A stretch of DNA of 64,000 bases from Enteroscipio rubneri (GTDB taxonomy: Bacteria > Actinomycetota > Coriobacteriia > Coriobacteriales > Eggerthellaceae). The stretch lies in the NCBI RefSeq assembly GCF_002899715.1, contig NZ_PPEK01000010.1, positions 1 through 64,000 of the forward strand. The letters run 5' to 3'. The stretch's first letter is position 1; each line of letters opens with the position of its first letter. The position numbers and the translations under genes were made by a program. Under the pieces are notes generated by a model that searched no databases, was not told the origin of the DNA, and saw only the letters and a list, made by a program, of their open reading frames with translations. Positions 27,686-36,821 of the stretch are shown one piece after another.

Positions 27686-29194
27686 CTAGTCTCCGCTCAC
27701 TGGCTCGTCGACCTGATCGCCGAAAGCGCGCTCAAGCTCCTCGGCAGCCACCACGCGGTCGTCGAACGAGAGCGTCTTCTCGCCCACCAGCTGGTAGTCT
27801 TCGTGCCCCTTGCCGGCAACAAGAATGGAATCGCCCGGCTCGGCCATCGAAATGGCTCGGGCGATGGCGGCACGGCGGTCGGGTTGCACGTCGAAGCGAC
27901 CCGCTCCTGCCGCCATGCCGCTTACGATGTCGGCGATGATGGCGTTCGGATCCTCGGTACGCGGGTTGTCGCTGGTCACCACGGCATGGTCGGCCGCGAG
28001 CGCCGCTCTGCCCATGATGGGGCGCTTGCTCGCATCGCGGTCGCCTCCGCAGCCAAACACGCAGATGGTGCGTCCAGGCGTGAGCGCCACGATGGATGAG
28101 AGCGCCTTTTCGAGCGCATCGGGAGTGTGCGCATAGTCCACGAACACGGAGACGCCGCCGTCGTGCGATGCTTTCACGCGCTCAAGCCGACCGGGGATCT
28201 GCGGGGCCTCCTCGAGCGCCTCCACGATCACGTCGGCCGAGAAGCCCAGCTGCAGCCCGATACCGAACGCGCACATAACGTTCTCCACGTTGAACCTGCC
28301 CACCAACGGGTAGTCGAACGAGTAACGGCTCCCGCGCACATCGAGCGTGACGGAAGTGTGCGTGGGCTCGTAGGACACGTCCACGGGATGAATCTGCGCC
28401 GAGGAATCGAAGCCGGTGGTCACGATGCTGTCCTCAGCAACCGAGCACCGGCGCAGAAGTTCGTTTCCCCACTTGTCATCAATACAGATGACACGTCTGG
28501 CCGGGTAGCCTTTCGAAAACAACCGGGCCTTCGCCTCGAAGTACGCCTCGAACGTATGATGATAGTCCAGATGATCCTGCGTGAGATTGGAGAACGCCGT
28601 CACGGCGAACGTCGTGCCCCACGTGCGCTCTAAATCGAGGGCATGCGAGCTCACCTCCATGGCTACCACATCGCAGCGCTCGTCGCGCATGCGCGCGAGC
28701 AGCTTCTGCAAATCAGGCGACTCGGGGGTGGTGTGCGCCGTCTTCTCCTGCGCATTGCCGATGCGTACGCCCACGGTTCCGATGACGCCCGTGCGTTTGC
28801 CGGCCACGCGCGCCATGTGCTCCACAAGATAGGTGGTGGTGGTCTTGCCGTTCGTGCCCGTGATGCCCACGAGCGCGAAGTCCTTGGAAGGATGCTCGTA
28901 GAAGTTTGCCGCTGCAAGCGCCATGGCCTTGCGGGTGTCGGACACCACGACCTCGGTCACATCCGTGGCGTCGGCCAGATACACCTTGCGTTCCACAACG
29001 AGCACCTTCGCTCCGCGGTCAATGGCGTCCTGAGCGAACGAATGGCCGTCGGTCGTCATGCCGACGATGCAGAAGAACGCGTCGCCGGGCCGCACCCGGT
29101 CGCTGCGATAGGCGATGCCGCTCACTTCGTCGTCGGGATTGCCGAGAACGGTGCAGTCCAGCCCCGCGAACAGCTCGGTACAGGTCTTGCCCAT
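27686..29194 (-). CDS. murE: UDP-MurNAc-L-Ala-D-Glu--meso-diaminopimelate ligase
   Basis: MurE adds the third residue of the peptidoglycan stem. The 502-residue protein has GIAYRSDRVRPGDAFFCIVG, GITGTNGKTTTTYLVEHM, HTTPESPDLQKLL, VAMEVSSHALDLERTWG, NLTQDHLDYHHTFEAYFEAK, and VDYAHTPDALEKAL. The substrate-choice motif SDNPRTEDP near residue 410 matches the DNPR class that uses meso-diaminopimelate; lysine-adding enzymes differ here. The cell wall is therefore predicted to be mDAP-type, although some Coriobacteriia have other diamino acids. Confidence 0.95.
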   Translation of the reverse strand: MGKTCTELFAGLDCTVLGNPDDEVSGIAYRSDRVRPGDAFFCIVGMTTDGHSFAQDAIDRGAKVLVVERKVYLADATDVTEVVVSDTRKAMALAAANFYEHPSKDFALVGITGTNGKTTTTYLVEHMARVAGKRTGVIGTVGVRIGNAQEKTAHTTPESPDLQKLLARMRDERCDVVAMEVSSHALDLERTWGTTFAVTAFSNLTQDHLDYHHTFEAYFEAKARLFSKGYPARRVICIDDKWGNELLRRCSVAEDSIVTTGFDSSAQIHPVDVSYEPTHTSVTLDVRGSRYSFDYPLVGRFNVENVMCAFGIGLQLGFSADVIVEALEEAPQIPGRLERVKASHDGGVSVFVDYAHTPDALEKALSSIVALTPGRTICVFGCGGDRDASKRPIMGRAALAADHAVVTSDNPRTEDPNAIIADIVSGMAAGAGRFDVQPDRRAAIARAISMAEPGDSILVAGKGHEDYQLVGEKTLSFDDRVVAAEELERAFGDQVDEPVSGD

Positions 29195-29203
29195 GGCGCT
29201 TCC

Positions 29204-31042
29204 TCACTCAGACGTTATCTTGAACCGGTCGATAGCAGTAGCCATTATATCCTTAAAAATCGGCGTGACCACACGACTGCCGGGAACCTCGTTTGCACCC
29301 ACAAAACAAACCAATTGACTCGACGAGCCGGCTAAGAATCCGGTGAAGGCCAGGTTGTAGACCCCTTTTCGATAGCCGCCATTCTCTTCGTCGTAAATCT
29401 CGGCGGTGGACGTCTTGCCGGCGACATTGTAGCCTTCAATGGCTGCCGCCGTTCCCGTGCCATCGGTCACCACGGTCTTGAGCATGTCCACCATGGTGGG
29501 GATGGCTTGCTTGTTGCCGATAACGTCCTCGGAACCATACTGCGCCGTCTCGCCCGACTGCGGCTTCGACACGAGGAAATGCGGGGTACACTCAACGCCG
29601 TCGTTGACAAGGGCGCCGTAGAAGCGCGTCATCTGCAACGGAGTTACCGATATGCCCTGGCCGAAGCTGACGTTGTAAGCGCCGACGGTGCTCAGGCTTT
29701 CAAAGGGCACCATGTACCCTAAGACATCGGTCCCCTCTTCGCCCTCGGCGGGATAGTCGACGCCGGTCTTCTCGTGCAGATTGTATTTGAGTATATAGTC
29801 GTAGAGTTCTCGGAAGCCCATGTTCTCGGTGGCAAGCGAGATGCCCACGTTCGACGACTGATCGAGAATCTGGCGCAGGGTGAACGTTGCGTCGCCGCGC
29901 TCATGAGCGTCGGAGATGGTGTAGCCGTCAGCCTCGATGACCGCCGGGCAAAACAACGTATCATCAGGACCCATCGTTCCGGTTTCCAAGATGGCCATGG
30001 CCGAAACCGATTTGAAGATGGAACCTGGCTCGAACAGGTCGGTTACCGCCTTGAGTTCAGTGGCGCCCTCTTCCACGGTCGAACGGTCGGCAGGATTGAA
30101 CAGCGGCAACGACGCCGCGGCGTATATCTCGCCCGTGCCGCCGTCCATCACCACCGAGGTGCCGCTGCTGCCTTCGAGTTCTTGAACGCCCGTCGCGAGG
30201 CGTTCCTCGACGTATTGCTGCAGTTCCAGATCGATGGAAATAATGATGTCCTGTCCGTCGACGGCCGCGCGCTCTTCATGCACACCGCCCGGGATGGGTG
30301 TTCCGTCACGTCCGCGCTCGGCTTCATAGTAACCCGGCTCCCCTGCGAGGATGTCATCGTAATAGCGTTCCAAGCCGGAGATGCCGTAATAGTACTCGCG
30401 GTTGTTCTCGGCGTCGACCGCTGTGCTGCAGGCGCCGATGATCTGGCCTGCCACCTGGCCGTTCGGGTACTCACGACGCATATCTTCGACAACATAGACT
30501 CCATCGAGAGAAAGGGCCTTCACCCGATCGCCCACGTCAACATCCAGCTTGCGCTTCACGGCGGCGAAATTGGTCTTGTCTGCGGTAAGTGCGGGCAGAT
30601 AGTCTTTCGCCTCGCCTCCCAGCACGGATGCAAGGGATGAAGCGGTCGCGTTCGGATCCTTCACTTCGGAGGGGTTGGCATAGACGCTCGAAGCCTCCAC
30701 ACTCACGGCGAGGATGGTGCCGTTGCGATCATAGATGGTGCCCCGCCGCGGTTCGATGGGCAGCTGGACCGTACGCGCCTTCTCGGCCATGGACGAGAAG
30801 GAAGGGGCTGCGATAACCTGCAAATACACGAGCCTCCCCAAGAACAGCAGGGCCACGATAGCGAACAGCGCGATCGGTATAAGCATACGGTTGGAGGTGG
30901 GGGCAAACTCCGTTTGAGTGGGCCGAGGCCGACGTGCGGAAGATCCTCGGCCCACGCGCGTCGAACGCGCGGTGGAACGCGAGCTTCCATGGCCGCGCCG
31001 AGAACTGCGCGAACCCTGCGGGGCATGAGACCGGTCGGACAC
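29204..31042 (-). CDS. ftsI: class B penicillin-binding protein (FtsI/PBP2-like)
   Basis: This 612-residue transpeptidase crosslinks septal peptidoglycan. A basic, Ser/Arg-rich N-terminus of about 50 residues precedes a signal anchor (MLIPIALFAIVALLFLGRLV, about 53-72). A pedestal domain begins at RRGTIYDRNGTILAVSVEA. The transpeptidase domain has SIFK at 341-344 (catalytic Ser341), SSN at 396-398 and KTST at 543-546, where the third motif position is Ser, not the usual Gly. The start is a GTG at 31042 with GGAGAG upstream, because the ftsL stop lies just before. Gene order ftsL-ftsI-murE supports FtsI. Confidence 0.92.
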   Translation of the reverse strand: MSDRSHAPQGSRSSRRGHGSSRSTARSTRVGRGSSARRPRPTQTEFAPTSNRMLIPIALFAIVALLFLGRLVYLQVIAAPSFSSMAEKARTVQLPIEPRRGTIYDRNGTILAVSVEASSVYANPSEVKDPNATASSLASVLGGEAKDYLPALTADKTNFAAVKRKLDVDVGDRVKALSLDGVYVVEDMRREYPNGQVAGQIIGACSTAVDAENNREYYYGISGLERYYDDILAGEPGYYEAERGRDGTPIPGGVHEERAAVDGQDIIISIDLELQQYVEERLATGVQELEGSSGTSVVMDGGTGEIYAAASLPLFNPADRSTVEEGATELKAVTDLFEPGSIFKSVSAMAILETGTMGPDDTLFCPAVIEADGYTISDAHERGDATFTLRQILDQSSNVGISLATENMGFRELYDYILKYNLHEKTGVDYPAEGEEGTDVLGYMVPFESLSTVGAYNVSFGQGISVTPLQMTRFYGALVNDGVECTPHFLVSKPQSGETAQYGSEDVIGNKQAIPTMVDMLKTVVTDGTGTAAAIEGYNVAGKTSTAEIYDEENGGYRKGVYNLAFTGFLAGSSSQLVCFVGANEVPGSRVVTPIFKDIMATAIDRFKITSE

Positions 31043-31046
31043 GGCG

Positions 31047-31511
31047 CTACTCTCCGGCGGAGACAGCGAGGGCCACGCTCTTCGAAAGCGACAGGTTGCC
31101 CGCGCCGTCGTAAGCAACCACATCGGCGCCCAGTTCGATCGTGGCGATCGTTTCTGGAGCCGCCATGCCCAGCCCTGCAGCTTGCTGCTTCAAATACGTC
31201 GGGTTCGTAAGCAGGCTTTGAGACACCTCGAGGGAGGATCCGCTCGAACGAGCCTGATCGATCTGGCTCGACAGCTCCTGCGCCTGCACCGACGTCGCTA
31301 CGGTAGCCGACGAGAGGGCGATGCGCGCAAAAGCCACCAGCGAGACGACGATGAGCACCGCAGCCACTGCCTTCGCCAAAAAAACAACACTCGAAGGGAG
31401 AGCCGGGGACTGCGTGCGCGGACCTTGACCCGGCACAACGCTGATACGCGTGCGCGGGGCACGTTCGGGAGCGCGCTCAGGATAGTACGTATAAGCAGGT
31501 GCTGCGCCCAT
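31047..31511 (-). CDS. ftsL: FtsL-like septum protein
   Basis: This 154-residue protein is a single-pass membrane protein with a Pro/Arg-rich cytoplasmic tail, a transmembrane helix (AKAVAAVLIVVSLVAFARIA, about 46-65) and a short coiled coil (VQAQELSSQIDQARSSGSSLEVSQ), then a small extracellular part. Low conservation is normal for FtsL. The call rests on topology, size and position between rsmH and ftsI. The ATG at 31511 has a G-rich ribosome site. A TTG two codons upstream is an alternative. The downstream ftsI starts 4 bp later. Confidence 0.75.
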   Translation of the reverse strand: MGAAPAYTYYPERAPERAPRTRISVVPGQGPRTQSPALPSSVVFLAKAVAAVLIVVSLVAFARIALSSATVATSVQAQELSSQIDQARSSGSSLEVSQSLLTNPTYLKQQAAGLGMAAPETIATIELGADVVAYDGAGNLSLSKSVALAVSAGE

Positions 31512-31630
31512 GCCCAACCCCCTTTCTTCGTTTAGCGTGTGTGTGGCGGGTCGTGCGCGTTCAATCGGTTCGTTCTATTCGCTGCGAGCACCGAGCCGCC
31601 TTTGGAGACGGCGTCGTGCCGCGGATGCAC

Positions 31631-32587
31631 TCAGCGCTTTTGCGCGACACGGAGCTTGGCGCTGCGCGCACGGGGGTTGCGCTCCACCTCGTCTGCACGT
31701 GGCAGAATCGGTTTCCTGGTGACGATATCGAGTATCGGCTGCTTCCCGCACGCGCAGACCGGCAGGTCGGGCGGGCAGGTGCACCGGTTCGCGAACGAGG
31801 CGAACATCTCCTTGACGATGCGATCCTCGAGCGAGTGGTAGCTGATGACCGCGATCCTGCCGCCAGGGTTGAGCCAGCGGACAGCGGCATCGAGGCCGCT
31901 CCGAAGCACGTCGAGCTCGCCGTTCACCTCGATGCGCAGCGCCTGGAACGTGCGCTTCGCCGGATGCCCCCCGGCTCTGCGAGCCGAGGCAGGGATGGCG
32001 GCTTTGATGATGGCAACGAGCTGCTCGCTTGTCTCAATGGGGGCGGTTTGCCGTGCGCGCACTGCGAACTCCGCAATACGGCTTGCCCATTTCTCGTCCG
32101 AGTAGGTACGGATGATCCGAGTGAGATCTGCTGCGGTATAGGTATTGATGATCTCTGCTGCGGTGAGGGTTTGTTTCCCCGGATCCATCCGCATATCAAG
32201 AGGGCCGTTCTCCTTGAAGGAGAAGCCGCGAGACGGCGTGTCTATCTGCACCGAAGATACGCCGAGGTCGAAGAGGAACGCATCGACGCCGGGTACTTCC
32301 GTGCTCAGGAGCGCTTCGTCCATATCCCCGAAGTTGCCGCGCACGAGTTCGAGGCGCGGGCGCATCCCATCGGGCAACGTCCCGAGTTTGCGGAGGGCGG
32401 CGGCAAGCGCCACCTCGTCCTGATCGATGCCGATGAGCGTACCCGCGCTCCCGATGAGCTTGGCCGCTTCGAAGGAATGCCCTGCACCGCCGAGTGTTGC
32501 ATCCACGAATGTGTACTGTGGTTGGAGCTTCATGTATTCGAGGCACTCGGCGAGCAGAACCGGTGTATGCCGATATTCGCTTGTCAT
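31631..32587 (-). CDS. rsmH: 16S rRNA m4C1402 methyltransferase RsmH
   Basis: RsmH (MraW) methylates N4 of C1402 in 16S rRNA. The 318-residue protein has HTPVLLAECLEY, VDATLGGAGHSFEAA, GIDQDEVALAAA, FLFDLGVSSVQIDTPSRGFSF, GPLDMRMD and ISYHSLEDRIVKEMF with a C-terminal CTCPPDLPVCACG cluster. The start was set at ATG 32587, preceded by AAGGCGTGAG. An in-frame GTG at 32596 is the alternative. About 120 bp separate it from ftsL. Confidence 0.94.
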   Translation of the reverse strand: MTSEYRHTPVLLAECLEYMKLQPQYTFVDATLGGAGHSFEAAKLIGSAGTLIGIDQDEVALAAALRKLGTLPDGMRPRLELVRGNFGDMDEALLSTEVPGVDAFLFDLGVSSVQIDTPSRGFSFKENGPLDMRMDPGKQTLTAAEIINTYTAADLTRIIRTYSDEKWASRIAEFAVRARQTAPIETSEQLVAIIKAAIPASARRAGGHPAKRTFQALRIEVNGELDVLRSGLDAAVRWLNPGGRIAVISYHSLEDRIVKEMFASFANRCTCPPDLPVCACGKQPILDIVTRKPILPRADEVERNPRARSAKLRVAQKR

Positions 32588-32605
32588 TTCGCTCACGCCT
32601 TACGA

Positions 32606-33055
32606 CTAGCCGAACAACAGACCGAGATCGGTGTCGTCGTCCACGACGTCGTAGCGCTTTGCGTCCCAAATTTCGAAGTAGCCCGTGTTGCCAACGACGA
32701 CGACGTCCTTGTCGATGCCCACCGCCTCGCGCTGCTCAGCCGAGAGCATGATGCGGCCCGACGCGTCGATGGACACGTCGGCCGCCCGCGACTTGAGCTT
32801 GCGACGCAGACGTAGATGCAGATCGTTCGTATCGTCGAACTCGCCGAACTTATCCTTGAACACCTTGGTCACCCACGCATTGAAGCCCTGGGGCTCGAAC
32901 ACGTAGAGGCACTCGTCCTTCGGATTGCGGGTTACCACCAAATCCGTCGAAAGAACCTTGCGGAATGTCGAGGGAAGCGACATACGGCCTTTGGCGTCCA
33001 CCTTATGGCGGTACGCGCTGTTGAGATCGACGATCTTTTCGGTCTCTTCGGCCAA
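32606..33055 (-). CDS. mraZ: transcriptional regulator MraZ
   Basis: MraZ is a double-AbrB-fold DNA-binding protein that represses its own division operon. The 149-residue protein contains YRHKVDAKGRMSLPSTFRKVL near the N-terminus and the paralogous second half DVSIDASGRIMLSAEQREAVGIDKDVVVVG, with YFEIWDAKRYD at the end. The best start is the TTG at 33055 with GGAAGGAAGG upstream. An upstream GTG at 33082 would give a longer N-terminus not typical of the family. It is the first gene of the cluster. Confidence 0.92.
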   Translation of the reverse strand: MAEETEKIVDLNSAYRHKVDAKGRMSLPSTFRKVLSTDLVVTRNPKDECLYVFEPQGFNAWVTKVFKDKFGEFDDTNDLHLRLRRKLKSRAADVSIDASGRIMLSAEQREAVGIDKDVVVVGNTGYFEIWDAKRYDVVDDDTDLGLLFG

Positions 33056-33107
33056 GGCCTTCCTTCCCGCCGCGTCCCACACGGCCTTTCGATGTTTGGA
33101 ATTCTAT

Positions 33108-33159
33108 CCCACTTCGCCCCACTTCGCAACATAATATGCGATTTCAGCCCCATTTCAAC
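33108..33159 (-). promoter_or_regulatory. dcw cluster promoter with MraZ-type TGGGN boxes
   Basis: On the minus strand TTGAAA (33154-33159) and TATTAT (33132-33137) form a promoter with a 16-bp spacer. Two TGGGN boxes, TGGGG (33118-33122) and TGGGA (33108-33112), are separated by exactly 5 bp just downstream of the -10. A third TGGGG (33149-33153) abuts the -35. MraZ from other bacteria binds TGGGN repeats with this 10-bp period, so autoregulation is likely. Confidence 0.85.
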
Positions 33160-33260
33160 CTATCGGAAACCCCTTCGTTTTCTCGCCGTTGCAAGGTACG
33201 TCGGGTTTGCTCAAGCACATCCGGCAACATGTAGACAGAAACGCGATAGAAGGGCACAAC

Positions 33261-33692
33261 ATGTGGGATTGTGCGCGTTCCACCACCGCCGAGCGAGAAG
33301 TTATGCGAAAAGTGTGTCTGTACGCGCTCGACCCGGCAATCGCACCGCCGGCCGGCACATCCGCCGAGGAGCTCGACAGCAAAACCATAGCCGTCCTCAT
33401 CCGCTTTTTGCACAGCATCCGCCGATCTACCCGCCCCTGGCTCAGAGCGCCGCTCGTCCCAGGCAGCCTGATAGGACGGATCGATACACGAGCATTCGAG
33501 ACACTGCACGCCGAGGTTCGCGAGCGCGGCTTCCTGCCATGGAAAGAGGGGTGGGTTTGCATGGGCCTCGAGTTTTGCGTCGCTCTGCAAGGGCACGAAG
33601 CTTCGTTCAGTCGTAAGCTCGTAGATATCTTGCGACGAAATCCCAGGTCGGATTTTCGGCTTTGGAGAAACACGCCGAAAGCCTCCGCTTGA
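33261..33692 (+). CDS. unrecognised protein divergent from mraZ
   Basis: I do not recognise this 143-residue protein. Codon use has the GC-rich third positions of neighbouring genes. GAAGGG lies 6 bases before ATG 33261. TTGCTC (33207-33212) and TGTAGA (33230-33235) with 17-bp spacing make a plausible promoter. The sequence has a short stretch KVCLYALDPAIAPPAGTSAE, a helix-rich middle (DSKTIAVLIRFLHSIRRS) and a C-terminal basic part. No signal peptide or membrane helix is seen. A minus-strand frame covers the same stretch but looks like a shadow. Confidence 0.5.
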   Translation: MWDCARSTTAEREVMRKVCLYALDPAIAPPAGTSAEELDSKTIAVLIRFLHSIRRSTRPWLRAPLVPGSLIGRIDTRAFETLHAEVRERGFLPWKEGWVCMGLEFCVALQGHEASFSRKLVDILRRNPRSDFRLWRNTPKASA

Positions 33693-33831
33693 AGATCGCA
33701 AAACTCGAGAACCCTGCATTTTTGAGGCTTTCCAATGACAGAGAGGTGCAAAGCTCAAAGACTTTGCGGAAAGCACCTCGACTGCCCCTTGCCGATATGC
33801 GGCGCAGGAACCTGAACAGCGCGCACCGACG

Positions 33832-34722
33832 TCAGGCGCGGGGATGCGCGCCCAGATATTCCTTGCGGATGTGCGAGCGGTTCACGTGCGTGTATATCTG
33901 GGTCGTAGAAATGTCCGAGTGGCCGAGTATTTCCTGGATGACGCGCAGATCGGCGCCGCCTTCCAACAGATGGGTAGCAAAGGAGTGGCGCAGCGTATGG
34001 GGATGGAGGTTCGCTATCCCGATCGTCCGGCCAGCATCGGCGACGATGGCGTGCATGCCCTGTCGCGTGAGGCGGCCGCCGCGCGCGTTCAGGAACACAG
34101 CCGCCGTTGGCTTTGCGAAGGGCTTCGCAAGCGCGGGCCTGGCCTGCTCGAGATACACGACGAGCGCACGCAAAGCGGCGCCTGCTATCGGAGCGATGCG
34201 CTCCTTGCCGCCCTTGCCCACGACGCGCAGGTATCCCTCGTCGAGCATCGTATCGCTCATATCGAGCCCGGAGCATTCGCTCACGCGCAGGCCGCATCCG
34301 TACATGACCTCCAGAATCGCGCGATCGCGCAATGGCGCAGGCCCCGGTTCGAGCGGCTGCGACAACATCTCGTCGACCTGCTCGACAGATAGGACGTCAG
34401 GCAAGCGATCGGGCGTTTTAGGGAGCGGTAGCGTATCGGCGGGATTGCGGCGGGTATAGCCTTCTCGCACGAGAAATCGATGGAATCCCTTGAGTACCGA
34501 GATTCGGCGCTCGATACTGGAAGCAGCATAGCCGCGCGAAAACAGGTCGGCCTCGAAGGAGGCGACCGTGCCGCGTTCGATCTCGTCGACGCCCGAGATA
34601 CCCTTCCCCTTCAGGAATGCAGTGTAATCCCGCAGGTCGTTCGCGTACGCCTCCACGGTGAGCGGAGAGCTGCCGCGTTCTATGCGCAGATAGTCGAGGT
34701 ATTCTCGAACCAACTCATCCAT
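33832..34722 (-). CDS. xerD: tyrosine recombinase XerD
   Basis: XerD resolves chromosome dimers at dif with XerC. The 296-residue protein has an N-terminal SAM-like domain (about 1-95) and a catalytic domain with all six residues: Arg146 (GCGLRVSE), Lys170, His242 and Arg245 (HTLRHSFATH), His268 (LGHSDIS) and nucleophile Tyr277 (TQIYTHV). Length and lack of phage-type extensions favour housekeeping XerD over an integrase. GAGGATGG precedes the chosen start. Confidence 0.92.
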   Translation of the reverse strand: MDELVREYLDYLRIERGSSPLTVEAYANDLRDYTAFLKGKGISGVDEIERGTVASFEADLFSRGYAASSIERRISVLKGFHRFLVREGYTRRNPADTLPLPKTPDRLPDVLSVEQVDEMLSQPLEPGPAPLRDRAILEVMYGCGLRVSECSGLDMSDTMLDEGYLRVVGKGGKERIAPIAGAALRALVVYLEQARPALAKPFAKPTAAVFLNARGGRLTRQGMHAIVADAGRTIGIANLHPHTLRHSFATHLLEGGADLRVIQEILGHSDISTTQIYTHVNRSHIRKEYLGAHPRA

Positions 34723-35293
34723 TCGCCATCCTCGTTGCAATACTATGAAGCACATGCCTCATGTCATGTCCGATCCGGTCGAACCGTCCATACCCTCCTA
34801 GCATAGCACGACTGAACGGCGGGTGCGCCGCCGCGACATGCCCTCCGGCTTTACAGCATCGAGGCCGAGACGCAGCACCCTTGTCTCCCCGGCATCCTCC
34901 TGCTCGGCCATGAGATCGATCATCGGGAAAGCGGCTCGGCGTCGAACTCGGTCGACGTCGAGCCGGACATGCCAGCTACGTGCTGCGAAAACTCGCACTC
35001 AGCAGCCTGCAACCCCAGGCAGACGGCCTAAACGGTACGCCGCTATCGCGCATATAAGGGCAGCAGCGATATGCTCGGAAAGCCGCCACTTGAGAGCGCA
35101 TATGAGCGCCTACTGGGTCGTCTTTTCGTAAAAGACCATTCCCGACCTCGAAGAGGTGCCCGACGAGATGCGAAAGTAGGCTATAATCTAACGGTTGCAT
35201 CGAGCCGTCCGCGTCGCAGGCGGCTCTTCCGTTTGCTTCGGACACCAATGCGTCCGCAAGCAGGCTCGTCCACGCCGAGAAAGGTTCGCCTCC
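34723..35293. other. intergenic stretch with small frames and a promoter
   Basis: No recognised gene is found in these 571 bp. A minus-strand frame at 34798-34998 (66 codons, GTG start, coding-like third positions, many Arg) could be a small or remnant gene but has no clear ribosome site. A hairpin GTCTTTT-CGTA-AAAGAC lies near 35119-35136. TATAAT (35182-35187) is a perfect -10 for the downstream DUF1846 gene, without a good -35. Confidence 0.4.
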
Positions 35294-36775
35294 ATGCGCA
35301 TCGGATTCGACAACGACAAGTACATCGCATTGCAAGCGGAGCATATCCGCAACCGCATCGACCAGTTCGGCGGCAAGCTCTACTTGGAGTTCGGCGGCAA
35401 GCTATTCGACGACTACCATGCTTCGCGCGTGCTGCCCGGCTTCGAGCCCGATACCAAGATCCGCATGCTGAAGAACCTCATCGACGACGTCGAGATCATC
35501 GTCGCCATCAACGCCAATGACATTGAGAAAAGCAAGGTGCGTGGTGATTTAGGCATCACCTATGACGACGACGTGCTGCGCCTCATGGACATCTTCCGCA
35601 GCATGGGTTTTCTGGTGGGCAGCATCGTCATAACCCACTATGCCAACCAACCCGCCGCCGACGCGTTCCGACATCGGCTGGACAGTCTCGGCATCACAAG
35701 CCGGTTGCACTACCCCATCGCCGGCTACCCTTACGACATCGATCATATCGTCAGCGACGAAGGGTACGGGAAGAACGAGTTCGTCGAGACGAGCCGCCCG
35801 CTCGTTGTTGTCACTGCTCCCGGCCCCGGATCGGGCAAGATGGCCACCTGCCTCTCGCAACTCTACCACGAGCACAAGCGAGGGGTGACCGCCGGCTACG
35901 CCAAGTACGAGACGTTCCCCGTATGGAACCTGCCGTTGAAGCACCCCGTAAACGTGGCCTACGAGGCCGCCACGGTCGATCTTGACGATGCGAACATCAT
36001 CGATCCGTTCCATTTGGAGGCTTACGGGCAGACCACGGTCAACTACAATCGCGACGTGGAGATTTTCCCCGTGCTCAAAGCCATGATGGAGCGTATTTCA
36101 GGTTCGAGCCCCTACCAATCCCCCACCGACATGGGCGTGAACATGGCGGGCTCGGCTATCGTCGACGACGAGGTGGTATGCGACGCGGCCCGCATGGAAA
36201 TCGTGCGCCGTTACTTCCAGACCGCCGTCGAGGTAAAGCGCACCGGCGTCGGACACGCACAGGTGGAGAAACTCGAATTGCTCATGAACCAAGCCGGCGT
36301 GAACGCAAGTTTATCCCCTGCGCGCAGCGCCGCCCTACTGAAGGAGGAGATGACCGGACGTCCCGCCGGCGCGATGGTGCTGCCGAACGGCGCGGTGGTG
36401 ACCGGCAAAACTTCGACGCTTCTGGGCGCGGCATCCTCGCTCATGATGAACGCGCTCAAAGGCGTGGCGGGCGTAGACGACGGCATCGACGTCATCAGCG
36501 ACAACGCCATCGAGCCCATCTGTCGGCTCAAGACCGAGCGGCTTCACAGCAAAAACCCGCGTCTGCATTCCGACGAGACGCTCATCGCGTTGTCCATCAG
36601 CTCGGCAACCGACCCTTTGGCCGCACAGCTCATCGAACATGTGGACGACCTGCGCGGATGCGACGCATTCTTCTCCGTCATCATCTCATCGACCGATGAG
36701 AAGCTCTACCGCACATTGGGCATCAACGTCTGCTGCGAGCCGAAGTACGAACAGCACCGCTACTACCACAAGTAG
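35294..36775 (+). CDS. DUF1846 domain-containing protein
   Basis: The 494-residue protein matches the DUF1846 family as I remember it (FDNDKYIALQAEHIRNRIDQFGGKLYLEFGGKLFDDYHASRVLPGF at the start, split for length, and VTAPGPGSGKMATCLSQLYHEH near residue 180). The glycine-rich stretch PGPGSGKMAT looks like a phosphate-binding loop. Family function is unknown. The start at 35294 is preceded by GAGAAAGG. It is monocistronic, with a promoter upstream and double hairpins downstream. Confidence 0.85.
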   Translation: MRIGFDNDKYIALQAEHIRNRIDQFGGKLYLEFGGKLFDDYHASRVLPGFEPDTKIRMLKNLIDDVEIIVAINANDIEKSKVRGDLGITYDDDVLRLMDIFRSMGFLVGSIVITHYANQPAADAFRHRLDSLGITSRLHYPIAGYPYDIDHIVSDEGYGKNEFVETSRPLVVVTAPGPGSGKMATCLSQLYHEHKRGVTAGYAKYETFPVWNLPLKHPVNVAYEAATVDLDDANIIDPFHLEAYGQTTVNYNRDVEIFPVLKAMMERISGSSPYQSPTDMGVNMAGSAIVDDEVVCDAARMEIVRRYFQTAVEVKRTGVGHAQVEKLELLMNQAGVNASLSPARSAALLKEEMTGRPAGAMVLPNGAVVTGKTSTLLGAASSLMMNALKGVAGVDDGIDVISDNAIEPICRLKTERLHSKNPRLHSDETLIALSISSATDPLAAQLIEHVDDLRGCDAFFSVIISSTDEKLYRTLGINVCCEPKYEQHRYYHK

Positions 36776-36780
36776 AGCGC

Positions 36781-36808
36781 TTTCCGGCGCTCCGCAGAGC
36801 GCCGGAAA
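36781..36808 (+). terminator. terminator of the DUF1846 gene
   Basis: TTTCCGGCGCTC, loop CGCA, GAGCGCCGGAAA followed by AA, 5 bp after the stop codon. The 12-bp stem is perfect. Confidence 0.75.
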
Positions 36809-36821
36809 AAGCCCCGAATCG

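Noticed and set aside
33144-33776. minus-strand 210-codon frame opposite the unknown protein
   Set aside because: It runs across the mraZ promoter and its composition is shadow-like; the plus-strand frame has better start signals.
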